64,000 nt of DNA from CAWBLP01 sp963721065 (lineage in GTDB: Bacteria > Pseudomonadota > Alphaproteobacteria > Acetobacterales > Acetobacteraceae), in contig CAVRHO010000001.1 in assembly GCA_963721065.1 (NCBI GenBank), forward strand, positions 186,001-250,000, read 5' to 3'. Positions 1-11,426 of the stretch are shown here, one piece after another (positions within the stretch are counted from its first letter, which is position 1; every line of letters begins with the position of its first letter). A program made the position numbers and the translations under genes. The notes under the pieces are model-generated. The model saw only the letters and a list, made by a program, of their open reading frames with translations, was not told the DNA's origin and searched no databases.

Positions 1-2
1 CC

Positions 3-1479
3 AGGTTCCTTTCGCAGATGAGTCATGAATTCCGCACGCCGCTGAATTCGATCCTGGCATTGTCGCGCCTGCTGCTGTCACGCAGTGACGGGGATCTGAC
101 CGGCGAGCAGGAGCATCAGGTGCAGTTCATCCACAAGGCCGCCGAGGACCTGACGCTGCTGGTGAACGACCTGCTCGACCTGGCGAAGGTGGAGGCCGGC
201 AAAACCGTGGTCTCGCCGTCGGAATTCACCGCCGAAAGCCTGTTCGGCGCATTGCGCGGCATGCTGCGGCCGCTACTGGTCGCCGACACGGTGGCGCTGG
301 TGTTCGAGGATACGGCCGAACTGCCGGTGCTCGACACCGATGAGGCCAAGGTGTCGCAGATCCTGCGCAATTTCATTTCCAACGCGATCAAGTTCACCGA
401 AAGTGGCGAGGTACGCGTGTGGGCCAGCACCGACCCGATAGCCGACACCGTGACGTTTCATGTCCGGGACACCGGCATCGGCATCGAGGCGAACGACATC
501 GAGGTGATTTTCCAGGAGTTCGCGCAGGTCGGCAACCGGTTGCAGGGCCGAGTGAAGGGCACCGGCCTTGGCCTGCCGTTGGCGCGCAAACTGGCCGAAC
601 TGCTGGGCGGACATATTTCGGTTGAGAGCACGCCGGGCGAAGGCTCAATGTTTTCCGTGACCTTGCCGCGCGTGTACCGTCCGGCCGGTGCTGTCGCTGC
701 CGAGCAGGACAATTCCTGGCAGGCTGCGTCCGGCATTCCCGTATTGCTGGTCGAAGACAATCCCGCCGACGCATTCGTGGTGGAACGTTGCCTGGCCGAC
801 ACGCCCTATCATCTGGTGCATGTCACTGGTCTGCGCGCGGCCGAACGCGCGCTGCAGCGGATGCGGCCTGCGGTGATCCTGTTGGATTTGCTGCTCGCCA
901 CGGAGGAATCCTGGAGCCTTCTGCTGCGCCTGCGCCATGACGACGCGCATGCGCACATTCCGCTGGTGGTGATCTCCTCGATCGGCGAGGAGCGCAAGGC
1001 TCGGCATCTGGGCGCCGACGAATACCTGGGCAAGCCGGTGGACCGCGAACAGTTGCTGGGGCTTCTGGACAGCATGACCGGACGGCAGGCCGTGACGAAG
1101 GTGCTGCTGGTCGATGACGAGGACGTGACCCAGTACCTTGTGCGACAATTGTTGCCGCGCAGCCAGGTACAGTGTTGATATCGCTATGGATGGGCGAGAG
1201 GCGCTGCGGCATCTCGAGGCGACCGGTGCAGACCTCATCCTGCTGGATCTCAATATGCCCGGCATGAACGGCTACGAATTCATCGAGCAGCTCCGCGGCA
1301 CTCCGGCGCTTGCCGGCGTGCCGACAATAGTTTTGACCTCCGCGGACCTGTCGGCGCAGGACCGGCTGCGTCTGCGGTCCGCGAACGCCGTCCTGTCCAA
1401 GTCTCATCTGTCAACCACCGTGCTGACCGACGCCATCCGTGATGTCCTGCATGCAACCGAAACCGTGGGGGCCGGATGA
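3..1479 (+). CDS. Hybrid histidine kinase, 5'-truncated by window edge, frameshifted near 1165
   Basis: C-terminal part of a sensor kinase; the coding frame is open to the left edge, so N-terminal sensor domains lie outside. Visible in order: HisKA dimerisation helix with phospho-acceptor His in SHEFRTPLNS (nt 24-26), HATPase with N box (ISNAIKFT), G1 (DTGIGIE) and G2 (GTGLGLPLARKL), then two receiver domains. The receiver Asp residues are at nt 885-887 (ILLDLLL) and 1246-1248 (LLDLNMPGMNG). The second receiver starts in one frame (KVLLVDDEDVTQYLV) and continues in the next (YSVDIAMDGREALRHL), so the sequence as given has one extra base at about 1160-1172. All catalytic motifs are otherwise intact. 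It overlaps the next kinase gene by an ATGA junction, so the two are probably co-transcribed and may form a phosphorelay. The signal sensed is unknown. Confidence 0.85.
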
Positions 1480-3136
1480 CGGCATCAGCCAGTACCGATT
1501 TTGGTTGTCGATGATGACGCGGCCGGGCGTTACCTGAAGTCGCATATCCTGAAAAAGGCCGGATACCAGGTGACTCAGGCAGCCACTGGGGCCGAAGCCC
1601 TGGTGCGCTGCCGGTCGCATTTGCCGGATCTGGTGCTGCTGGACGTGCGGCTGCCGGACGTCAACGGCGTCGATCTGTGCCGCCGGATCAAGGAAGCGTA
1701 TCCGGGGATTGCGGCCCTGCAAACCTCGGCCGCGGTCACCAGCGCGCATGATCGTGCCACCGCGCTGGACGGTGGCGCAGACACGTTTCTGGTGGAGCCG
1801 ATCGAGCCGGAGGAACTGCTGGCCATCGTCAAGGCGCTGCTGCGCATGCGCCAGGCGGAACAGGGGATGCGCCGCCTGAACGAAACGCTGGAACAGCAGG
1901 TCGCCGCGCGCACGCAGGAGCTGACGCAGGCCAATCTCCGGCTGGAGATGGAGGCCTCTGAACGCCGCAAGGCCGAGGATGCCTTGTGGCACGCACAGAA
2001 GCTGGAGGCCGTGGGCCAGTTGACCGGCGGCGTCGCGCACGACTTCAACAACCTGCTCGCGGTCGTTGTCGGCACGCTGGAGCTGATCCGTGGCGCCCTG
2101 GAAGACGACCAGGACGTGCCCCGCGCCAAGCTGTTGCGACTGCTCCGCGCGGCGGAAACGGCCAGCGAACGCGGCCGCAAGCTGACGCAGCAGTTGCTGG
2201 CCTTCGCCCGCCGCAGCACGCTGCAGTCGGAGACTGCAAGCCTGGGCAACCTGTTCGCCGCCAGCGAGCCGTTGCTGCGCCGCGCCGTGGGCGAGACGAT
2301 CACGCTGGAGCTGTCGTTGCCGCCTGATCTGTGGCCGTGCCATGTGGATCCGGTGCAGTTCGAGGCGGCGATCCTCAACCTGCTGGTGAATGCCCGCGAC
2401 GCCATGCCGAACGGCGGCGCGCTGCGTATTGCCGCGAGCAATGTCCAGCGGGAGCCGGATAAGTCCATGCCGCCCGAGGCGCTGCCGCCGGGGCCCTATG
2501 TGTGCATCACGGTCACCGATTCCGGCCTCGGCATGACGCGGGAGGTGGTCCAGCATGTGTTCGAGCCGTTCTTTACCACCAAGGAAGTCGGCAAGGGTAC
2601 CGGACTGGGGCTGAGCCAGGTCTATGGCTTCGTCAAGCAGTCCGGCGGCGACATCGCGGTGGAGAGCATGCCTGGCGCCGGTACCTACGGTGCGGCTTTT
2701 CTTCCCGCGCGCCGAGTCCGAGCTTGCGGTCGCCGCGCATTCGGGCGGCCGGGGCCAGCCCGCCGCCACCGGATCGGAAACGGTGCTGGTCGTCGAGGAC
2801 GATGAGCAGGTACGCGAGATGGCCGTCGCAACGCTCAGCGAACTCGGCTATCGCGTGCTGACTGCCGCCAACGGGCCGGAGGCGCTGGACATGCTGCGCG
2901 ACGGGAAGGAAATCGACCTGTTGTTCAGCGACGTGGTGATGCCGGGCGGCATCAATGGCTACGAGTTGATCGGCCGAGCGCGCGGGATGCGGCGCGGCCT
3001 GAAGGCACTGGTCACTTCGGGCTACACCAACCGCCAGCCGATGGACCGCGAACCGCTGAAGGTTCCGCTGCTGCCGAAGCCGTACCGTCGCACTGAACTG
3101 GCGGACAGCATCCGCGCGGCGCTGGAAGGGGCGTAG
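1476..3136 (+). CDS. Second hybrid histidine kinase (REC-HisKA-HATPase-REC), frameshifted twice as read
   Basis: Order of domains: receiver (ILVVDDD, Asp at nt 1642-1644 in LVLLDVRLPDVNG), a coiled linker rich in Glu/Gln/Arg, HisKA with His at nt 2038-2040 (GGVAHDFNNLL), HATPase (NLLVNARDAMP, VTDSGLGM, GTGLGLSQVYGFV), and a C-terminal receiver (TVLVVEDDEQV, Asp at nt 2930-2932 in FSDVVMPGG). The best start is ATG 1476, with a GGGGGCCGG just upstream and overlapping the TGA of the previous gene. That frame leaves the receiver after about 8 codons, so an extra base near 1485-1500 is likely. The only alternative is TTG 1501. A second extra base near 2686 (in GGTACCTACGG) splits HATPase from the last receiver; removing one T restores GTTVRLFFPRAES. 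The HDFNN-type HisKA box and REC-first architecture suggest a cytoplasmic kinase that takes input from another kinase, plausibly the upstream one (inference). Confidence 0.8.
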
Positions 3137-3239
3137 CCGCCGGCACCGGCGTTCGCGACCGCGTCTGGGAGATGCGGGTCCGATAAGCGTTACGTTCGTG
3201 GTCCTGCCATCCGTGATGCGTGCTATCGGACTCGCGCTC

Positions 3240-3405
3240 TCGACCGCTGGCCCAACCGTCGTGGCGGGCGCAGGCGGGCCATCCACGACTTTTGCTGATG
3301 GCGCCTGTGAAAAGACGTGGATGGCCCCGCTTGCGCGGGCCATGACGCCGAATGGCTGCCGTGTGTGAAACGTAACGCGGCCTGGTATCAAACGATAACG
3401 CGGAT
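3240..3405 (+). repeat. Dispersed intergenic repeat, copy 1 (MITE-like)
   Basis: The 274 bp between the kinase and uvrB holds a copy of a roughly 150 bp element also seen at 49473-49632 and, inverted, at 5746-5875. Shared blocks include TCGACCGCTGGCC, GACTTTTGCTGATGGC, GAAAAGACGTG and a GC-rich palindrome around GCGCGGGCCATGAC. This copy ends with a two-fold direct duplication of TAACGCGG..TTGGTA. No gene is visible inside it. Confidence 0.65.
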
Positions 3406-3410
3406 TGGTA

Positions 3411-5624
<2,214 letters not shown>

Positions 5625-5745
5625 GCTTGGTTCCTCAGCCTGGAAGATGTGGCGATGGGCGGCGCCGGAGTCGAGGGGCCCCGCCGGCGGTCGTCGAGGG
5701 CCCCCGCCGACGGTCACGGTGAGGCGATGCCGGCCGGTGCTCTAC

Positions 5746-5875
5746 GATGCTGATACCAGCCCGCCTGTCGTTTGACACACGGGCGGCCATTCAGCGTCAT
5801 GGCCGCCCGTCCACGGCTTTCGCTGCTGCCATCGGTAAACGCGTGGGTGACGGGCCCGCCCCCGCGAACCGAAGC
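5746..5875 (-). repeat. Dispersed intergenic repeat, copy 2 (inverted)
   Basis: Between uvrB and the GT4 gene. Reverse-complemented, it matches the elements at 3240 and 49473: GTTTGACACACGGGCGGCCATTC corresponds to their GAATGGCTG..GTGTGTCAAAC end, and a GATACCAGCCCGC segment corresponds to their GGTATCA ends. The GGCGGCCATTC...CATGGCCGCC core is itself palindromic. Confidence 0.55.
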
Positions 5876-5908
5876 CCACGCGGCCCGGTGCGGCGCTCGA
5901 CGCCCGGG

Positions 5909-7204
5909 TTACCGCCTGGCCCGGCGTGCCGGCCGCAGCGGCGTCACCACCGCCGCTTCGGCGGGTGACCCGATCGCGGTGCCGGTCAGGCGGCCGATCA
6001 GCGCGTCGTACTCCGACAGGTAGTCGTCCATCGCCAGGTGCCGTTCGGCATACTTGCGCGCGTTCTCCCGCAGGCGGCGGGACAGGGCCGGGTCTTCCAG
6101 CAGATCCAGCACCGTCCGGGCCAGCCCGGATGGATCGAAGAACGGCACCAGCAGGCCGTTGACGCCGTGGGTGATGAACTCCCGCACCGGTGGCGTGTCG
6201 CTGCCCACCACGGCGCAGCCGGCCGCCAGCGACTCGCGCAGCGACCAGGATGCAACGAACGGATAGGTCAGGTACACATGCGCGTCGGACCGCTGCAGCA
6301 GGGCAATGTAGTCCTGGTACTCCAGCCGCCCGGGGAACGCGACGCGGCTCATGTCGATGCGGTCGCCGACCTCGTTCAGCATCACCTGGCGCCAGGCACC
6401 CTTCTTCGATGCGTTGCCGTAGCTGACGCCGTCGGCGCCGACCATCACCACCCGCAGGTCCTTGCGGCCGCGCAGCAGGTCGGGCAGCGCCCGCATCATG
6501 ACGTGGAAACCACGATACGGCTCCAGGTCGCGCGACACATAGGTGACCAGCTTGTCCTTCGGGCGGATCGTCATGCCGCCGATTTTCAAAGCGGCCCGCT
6601 GCGCCTTCGGATTCGGCTGGCACACGTCCAGGCGCACGCCCTCGCGCAGCAGCGTGAGCTGTGGACGCGCCCAGTCCGGATAGGTGGACAACTGCCACTC
6701 GGTCGGGGTCTGGCCGTGCTGGCCCAGGTTCAGCGTGATGTGGTTGACGGCGTTCTTCGCCCGAATGCGCGGGTAATCGGCCTCCGACACCGGAAACTCC
6801 GGGTCGAAGTTCACGTCGGTACCGTCGATCCGGTAGTAGAACTCCTGATATCCCAGCAGCGGAACGCCCGGGTACACATCGACCAGGTTGGCCATCTCGC
6901 CCCAGCCGTGGTGGCCGATCATGATGTCCGGCGTAAATCCCAGGGACTTCAGGTTCTGTGCGGTGCCCGCAACGACCTCGGCGCGGCGGACCGCGCTGTC
7001 CAGTTCGCGGGCAGCCGGATGCACATCAGCGGAGGTCGGCTGCGGCTTGCGGTACGGCACCTTGCGCACGCCATCGATGAAGTTGGCGTTCGGTTCGGTG
7101 ATGAACACCACCTCATGCTGCTTCGACGCCGCCAGGTGCCGCACGATGTGCAGGAACTGCCCGGGGAAGTTCTGATGAACGAACAGGAACTTCACGCGCA
7201 GCAC
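5909..7204 (-). CDS. GT4-family glycosyltransferase
   Basis: Retaining GT-B glycosyltransferase of about 431 residues, expected to act in the cytoplasm on surface-polysaccharide or glycoconjugate precursors. The N terminus (VKFLFVHQNFPGQF) is typical of a GT4 subgroup that begins MKILFVHQNFPGQ. The C-terminal half has the nucleotide-sugar binding region (YVSRDLEPYRGFHVMMRALP) and the E-x7-E type element (SLRESLAAGCAVVGSDTPPV). GTG 7204 gives the longest frame; GTG 7195, immediately before KFLFVHQ, is an equally good start. It is the last gene of a minus-strand series running from the type I secretion ABC transporter. The ChW-like gene ends 38 nt upstream. Donor and acceptor sugars cannot be deduced. 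Confidence 0.88.
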   Translation of the reverse strand: MLRVKFLFVHQNFPGQFLHIVRHLAASKQHEVVFITEPNANFIDGVRKVPYRKPQPTSADVHPAARELDSAVRRAEVVAGTAQNLKSLGFTPDIMIGHHGWGEMANLVDVYPGVPLLGYQEFYYRIDGTDVNFDPEFPVSEADYPRIRAKNAVNHITLNLGQHGQTPTEWQLSTYPDWARPQLTLLREGVRLDVCQPNPKAQRAALKIGGMTIRPKDKLVTYVSRDLEPYRGFHVMMRALPDLLRGRKDLRVVMVGADGVSYGNASKKGAWRQVMLNEVGDRIDMSRVAFPGRLEYQDYIALLQRSDAHVYLTYPFVASWSLRESLAAGCAVVGSDTPPVREFITHGVNGLLVPFFDPSGLARTVLDLLEDPALSRRLRENARKYAERHLAMDDYLSEYDALIGRLTGTAIGSPAEAAVVTPLRPARRARR

Positions 7205-7242
7205 ACCCCGATGCCGACAGTCGCGATCTTCGCCGGCATTGC

Positions 7243-8277
7243 CTAGCGGCTCCCGCCCTTGGCGCGACTGCCGGAGCGTGTGCGGCCTGCCGTGCGCGGG
7301 GCCGATGCAGCGGGCTTTTCGGCCGGCTTTTCCGGGGCGCGCGTGGCGCGGCGGGTCAGCACCACCTGGAACGCCTCCAGCGCCGCCAGGCTTTCCGCCT
7401 CGCAGGTTTCGCCGGCCGCGACCGGCCCGACCTCGCTGCCATCCGTGAAGGTCGCGGAATAAGTGCAGTCCCAGGTGCGGGCGGCGGCCCCTTTCAGCCG
7501 GATGGTCACGCCCAGCAGCGGCAGCGCCATGCCGCGGCTGCCGCAGAACTTGCCGCCCTCCACCCAGGGAGACAGCCAGCCGCGGCCGAGCACCGCCTGG
7601 TATTCAATGTCATCGGCGGTGATGCCGTCCTGTGGTGCGATGCTGAACCCTTCGATCCACATGCGGCTGCCGCGGTTGCCGATCCAGTCACCGAGGCGGG
7701 CACCGACATCGCCGGCACGCTGGACATGCGCCACCACCTCGGCATTTTCGGGATTCGCCGTGGGCGCGCCGGGCGCGACCGGCGCCTGGGCGGGCGCCGC
7801 AGCGCCGCTCGCCTCGCTGCTCAGCCTGGTAACCTGCAGTCGGGGCGCGCCATCCGTGGCCTGGCCCGACTGGTAGATGGTGACCAGCACCTGCGCCGGG
7901 CCCTGCGTCACACGCACCAGTGCCGCGCCGTCCATCCAGCCATCGGTGCGGAACGTGCTGATGCTGACTGCTTCCGGCCGGCCCGCCGGGCCGGGCGGCA
8001 GGGACAGCCGCACGCCGGGCAACCCGGTCGCCCGGTCGGCTGCCGGGCTGCCCGGCGAGGGGAAGATGCAGAAAACGCCGGTATCCAGCGTCATCAGGTG
8101 GCCGGAAACCCGCAGTTCCGCGACGCGGTTCTGGGCCCCTTCAGCCGCCGGCGGGTTGGCACCTTGCGGTGCGGCTTGGGGAGCAACCGCATTGGCGGCT
8201 TCAGGCATGCGCGGCTCTCGCTCTCTCGGGGTGCGTGGCATCGACGATCGTCCAATGGCAAGGAGGTTTGGCAGCAT
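7243..8277 (-). CDS. Uncharacterised protein with a ChW-like (hydrophobic W) domain
   Basis: About 344 residues, function unknown. The first 50 residues are Ala/Pro-rich and probably disordered. A beta-rich middle follows (LMTLDTGVFCIF, AVSISTFRTDGWMDGAAL). Residues about 215-265 (DIEYQAVLGRGWLSPWVEGG, then GSRG and LLGVTIRLKG) resemble the hydrophobic-W repeat known from clostridial surface proteins (pattern: YQ-H-GW-WV-G-aGt-G-LEaI-I-L). The C terminus is Lys/Arg/Pro-rich. No signal peptide or membrane segment is visible. In-frame ATGs at 8277, 8241 and 8208 all lack a strong Shine-Dalgarno; 8277 is kept as the longest. It sits between two glycosyltransferase genes, so a glycan-binding or scaffold role is possible. 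The domain call rests on pattern only. Confidence 0.6.
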   Translation of the reverse strand: MLPNLLAIGRSSMPRTPREREPRMPEAANAVAPQAAPQGANPPAAEGAQNRVAELRVSGHLMTLDTGVFCIFPSPGSPAADRATGLPGVRLSLPPGPAGRPEAVSISTFRTDGWMDGAALVRVTQGPAQVLVTIYQSGQATDGAPRLQVTRLSSEASGAAAPAQAPVAPGAPTANPENAEVVAHVQRAGDVGARLGDWIGNRGSRMWIEGFSIAPQDGITADDIEYQAVLGRGWLSPWVEGGKFCGSRGMALPLLGVTIRLKGAAARTWDCTYSATFTDGSEVGPVAAGETCEAESLAALEAFQVVLTRRATRAPEKPAEKPAASAPRTAGRTRSGSRAKGGSR

Positions 8278-8288
8278 GCAACTGCCAA

Positions 8289-11200
8289 TCAGGTTCCTTC
8301 ATGAACTGTCAGGCCGCATGCTGCAACAAGTGCGTTATTGATTGCGTAAGATGGCAGGCCGGGCGTCAGAAGAATGCCACGACCCGTGCGGCGGATCCGT
8401 TCCGCCGGGGCGCCGAGATCGAAGGCGGCGACAGGCAATGTGCCGCGCCAGAGTTCCGACAGGCCCAGGCTCCACGTCTCCGGCCAGATCGATGGAAGAA
8501 AGCCGAGGCTGGCCCGCTGCATGGCGATCAGCGACGTTGCCTCCTCGGGCCGATACGGGCCGGTGATGAAGACGCGGCCGGTGCGCAGCAGGCGGGCGTC
8601 GTCGATCGTGTGGCCGACCACGACGAAGTCCATCGGCAGGCCGCGTTCCGCCGCGTCGCGTGCGCAGGCCAGCAGCACGTCGTAGCCTTTGTGCAGGCCG
8701 ATGGCGCCCAGCACGAGCACCCGGCACGATCCGTCGCGTGGCGATGGGGGCGGTGGATCGGCCAGCGCGCCATCATCCTCGTGCGGGATCACCACCGGAC
8801 GAAGGTCCGGAAAATGCCGCCGCATGCGCGCTGCCGTGTCGTCCGAGGGCGCGACCACCTGGTCGGCCTGGGCCAGGAAGCGGGTGGAGCGTGCGCGCAG
8901 ATCGGCAACGGTGATGCGTTCCCCGCTCAATGCGCCGTGGTCGGCGATGCAGGATTCGCAGCGCGGCAGGGCGGGTTCGCCGCAGTAGCGCCGGTCCCCA
9001 CCGACCAGCGCGATGCGCGGGCAGAACCAGGCATAGTCGTGCACGTGCACGCTGTAGGGCACGCGAAGCCGGTCGATCACCTGGTGGATCTCTGGCGGAT
9101 GGCCGAGCAGGTGGTGCACCTCCACCGACTCCGGCCGCTCGGCGCGCAGCAGGCGCAGCAGGTCCGCCATCTCCTCGGGCAGGCGGAAGCGCAGGTTGGG
9201 GAAATCGTTGCGGACGCCGTCGCTGACCTGCACCGCCGCGGTGCCGTCCGGCAGTGTGGCCGGACGCAGCAGGATGGCGCGCCGGCCGGCATCGCGGTGC
9301 AGTCCGGCCGAGGCGGCGACCTGACGTTCCACGCCGCCGCCTTCGTCATGGGTGACAAGGATCGCCGCCCGCTGTCCGCGGCGCCGCAGTGCCCGCCAGC
9401 GTTGCAGGTCCAGCCGGCGGCGGGCCTCCGCCAGGGGATCGCGGGCCTGGAAGTCCTGCACCAGCGCGGCGTAGCCGGGATGCAGGCGGTTCAGCAGCAC
9501 CTCGTTGCGGGCGCGCAGATGGCGGCCCGCGGGCCCGAAGGAGCCGCCGCCGGCGTGGCCGACGAACAGCCCGGGTACCGCCACATGCCGCCAGCCCAGG
9601 TGACGGGCGCGCAGGCAGAAGTCGTTTTCCTCCCCGTAGCCCTGGGCGAAGACATCCGCGCGCAACAATCCGACCGACTCCAGGCAGTCGCGGCGGATAT
9701 ACAGGCAGAAGCCGACCCCGACGGGGATGTCCACCACCGCATCGCCGTTGGCGGCCTGCGCCTGGCGGTTCAGCGTGATCACATCGCCAGGGGTCGGCGT
9801 CGCGTTCCGCTCGGCGTCATCCGGGTAGCTGAGGATGGTCGCGTGGTTGGACAACGGCGTGGCGGTGCCGATGTCGGGCGCGCTCCAGGCCGCGGCGTGC
9901 AACTGCTCCAGCCATCCGGGCGGCACCCAGGTGTCGCTGTTCAGCAGCACGACATCGCGGCCGGGGCAGGCGGCGATGCCGGCATTGGCCGCGGCCGGGA
10001 AGCCGCCGTTGCGTGGCTGGCGCAGCAGTGTCACCCGGCCGGTGCGGACGAAGCGTTCCAGGACCGTCGCCACGTCCGGGTCCGGCGACGCGTCATCCAC
10101 CACCACGATGCGGCTCGGCGGCGTGACCGAGGCCACCACACGTTCCAGGCAGGCGCCGACCGCTTCGGCATTGCCGTACACCGGAATGACCACGTCGGGC
10201 GCCGCGCTGCGCCGTTCCGGCCTGGGGCGCGGCGGAGGCGGCCCCACCACGTCGGCAGGCATTGCGGGCGGCGGCTCGTGCCGGGCCGCGGGTGATCGGT
10301 GCTGTGGCGGACGCAGGGCCGCAGGGTACAGCCGGGCCAGTGCGGCCGCCGCGGCTGCGGTGGCGCGCTGTTCGGCGGTCGGGTCCAACGGGCTGCCGCT
10401 CAACGGGCGGCCGTCCGGGCCGAGCACTTCCAGTGGGCCCGGCGGCATGCGGGCGAGTGTATCGGCCGAGAGCGCAAACCGGCGCGGGCGTGCCAGGGTG
10501 CCCGCCGCGTCCACGTCATCCGCGGGTTCGTCCGCGGTGATCCGCAGGCTGCGTCGGCCGCCGACCGGGCGGATCAGCAGCGTGGGGTCGGTGTCCGGGT
10601 CGCCGGGGTGCCAGGCCCAGCCGCGCAGGCCACCGTTGTCGGCCTGCACGAACCCGGAGATGCGTCGGATGGCCGCGATATCGATCGGGCTGCCGAGGAG
10701 TGGATGGCGGCCCAGATGCACGCTGAGCCGGCGGGCCTCTTCCCAGCCGCGCGGCAGTTTCGGCCCGGAGCAGGGGCGGCCGTCGAGCGCGACGGTCACG
10801 TCTCCGGCGATGCGGGTCCGGACAGCCACGGTGCCGTCGCCCTGCAGGCCACACCAGCCAGGTGCATCGGCCGCACGGACCACCTGGTCGGCCATGCCGG
10901 GCATTGCCGCGATCAGGCCTGGTTCCGGGGCGTGGCGCTGCAGTGCCCGTGCCAGGGCCGCCGCCGCGCCCGCGGCATCGCCGAGGCGGAGATTGGCGGC
11001 CGACAGGCCCAGCCAGGCTTCCCGGACGTCTTCGGTCCCGGTGACGCGGGCGAAAAGGGCCAGGGCGCGCGGTGGATCACGGGACAGGCAGGCCGCCGCC
11101 AGGGTCAGCGTCAGGCCATGATCGTCCGGTGCCAGGCGGCAGGCGCGGTCGAGCCAGCGCACGGCGTCTTCGCTGTCACCGGCAGCGAGCGCCGCCCGGC

Positions 11201-11423
11201 CGCGGTCCAGGGCGTCGCGGGCGAGTTCCGCGGTGGTGGCGGGGGACAGTGCGGCGGGCGATGCGCGTGACTCCGCCTCTCCCGGCGGGCTTGGGCGGTG
11301 GAGCGGACCACGCTTGGGGGAAGGCGGACGGGCACCACAGTCGGTGGGTGTGTCTCCCCCTCCTCCCATCCCCGTCCCGCAAGGGGAGGGGGAGTGTTTG
11401 GGCGCTCGATCCACCGTCCGCAC
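8289..11423 (-). CDS. Large fusion glycosyltransferase: TPR - GW module - GT2 - GT4
   Basis: About 1,044 residues with two catalytic units in one chain. After a low-complexity start come TPR-like helices (about 65-175), then a beta module with LRGWAWHPGDPDTDPTLLIR (about 265-350) that is shared with other proteins of this locus. Next is a GT2 domain (DVVIPVYGNAEAVGACLERV, VVVDDASPD, LLNSDTWVP as the DxD-like site, GYGEENDFCLRA). A GT4 domain closes the chain (SVHVHDYAWFCPRIALVGG, VLVLGAIGLHKGYDVLLACA, SLGLSELWRGTLPVAAFDLG). Cys residues in YCGEPALPRCESC may bind metal. The GTG at 11423 reads through a dispersed palindromic repeat (11353-11394), so the true start is uncertain; no good downstream ATG precedes the TPR. 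It lies 3 nt from the Sel1 gene stop, in the same operon-like run. Likely role: assembly of a surface glycan (inference). Confidence 0.85.
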   Translation of the reverse strand: MRTVDRAPKHSPSPCGTGMGGGGDTPTDCGARPPSPKRGPLHRPSPPGEAESRASPAALSPATTAELARDALDRGRAALAAGDSEDAVRWLDRACRLAPDDHGLTLTLAAACLSRDPPRALALFARVTGTEDVREAWLGLSAANLRLGDAAGAAAALARALQRHAPEPGLIAAMPGMADQVVRAADAPGWCGLQGDGTVAVRTRIAGDVTVALDGRPCSGPKLPRGWEEARRLSVHLGRHPLLGSPIDIAAIRRISGFVQADNGGLRGWAWHPGDPDTDPTLLIRPVGGRRSLRITADEPADDVDAAGTLARPRRFALSADTLARMPPGPLEVLGPDGRPLSGSPLDPTAEQRATAAAAAALARLYPAALRPPQHRSPAARHEPPPAMPADVVGPPPPRPRPERRSAAPDVVIPVYGNAEAVGACLERVVASVTPPSRIVVVDDASPDPDVATVLERFVRTGRVTLLRQPRNGGFPAAANAGIAACPGRDVVLLNSDTWVPPGWLEQLHAAAWSAPDIGTATPLSNHATILSYPDDAERNATPTPGDVITLNRQAQAANGDAVVDIPVGVGFCLYIRRDCLESVGLLRADVFAQGYGEENDFCLRARHLGWRHVAVPGLFVGHAGGGSFGPAGRHLRARNEVLLNRLHPGYAALVQDFQARDPLAEARRRLDLQRWRALRRRGQRAAILVTHDEGGGVERQVAASAGLHRDAGRRAILLRPATLPDGTAAVQVSDGVRNDFPNLRFRLPEEMADLLRLLRAERPESVEVHHLLGHPPEIHQVIDRLRVPYSVHVHDYAWFCPRIALVGGDRRYCGEPALPRCESCIADHGALSGERITVADLRARSTRFLAQADQVVAPSDDTAARMRRHFPDLRPVVIPHEDDGALADPPPPSPRDGSCRVLVLGAIGLHKGYDVLLACARDAAERGLPMDFVVVGHTIDDARLLRTGRVFITGPYRPEEATSLIAMQRASLGFLPSIWPETWSLGLSELWRGTLPVAAFDLGAPAERIRRTGRGILLTPGLPSYAINNALVAACGLTVHEGT
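11353..11394. repeat. GC-rich palindromic repeat at the 5' end of a gene
   Basis: CTCCCCCTCC..CCGTCCCGCAAGGGGAGGGGGAG forms an imperfect palindrome around CCCGCAAGGG. A close relative with perfect 9-bp arms (CCCCTCCCG-CAA-CGGGAGGGG) is at 43761-43781. Here it is read as codons of the large glycosyltransferase, which suggests either that it inserted into the leader or that the annotated start is too long. Confidence 0.5.
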
Positions 11424-11426
11424 GCC

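Noticed and set aside
8257..8340. 21-codon plus-strand frame (ATG 8275) behind a perfect AAGGAGG
   Set aside because: It overlaps two minus-strand genes in antisense and has no homologous feature. The ribosome-site match alone is not enough; the same bases encode the start of the ChW-like protein.
8169..10295. Long plus-strand open frame opposite the fusion glycosyltransferase
   Set aside because: Shadow of the real minus-strand gene; composition and lack of motifs do not support coding.
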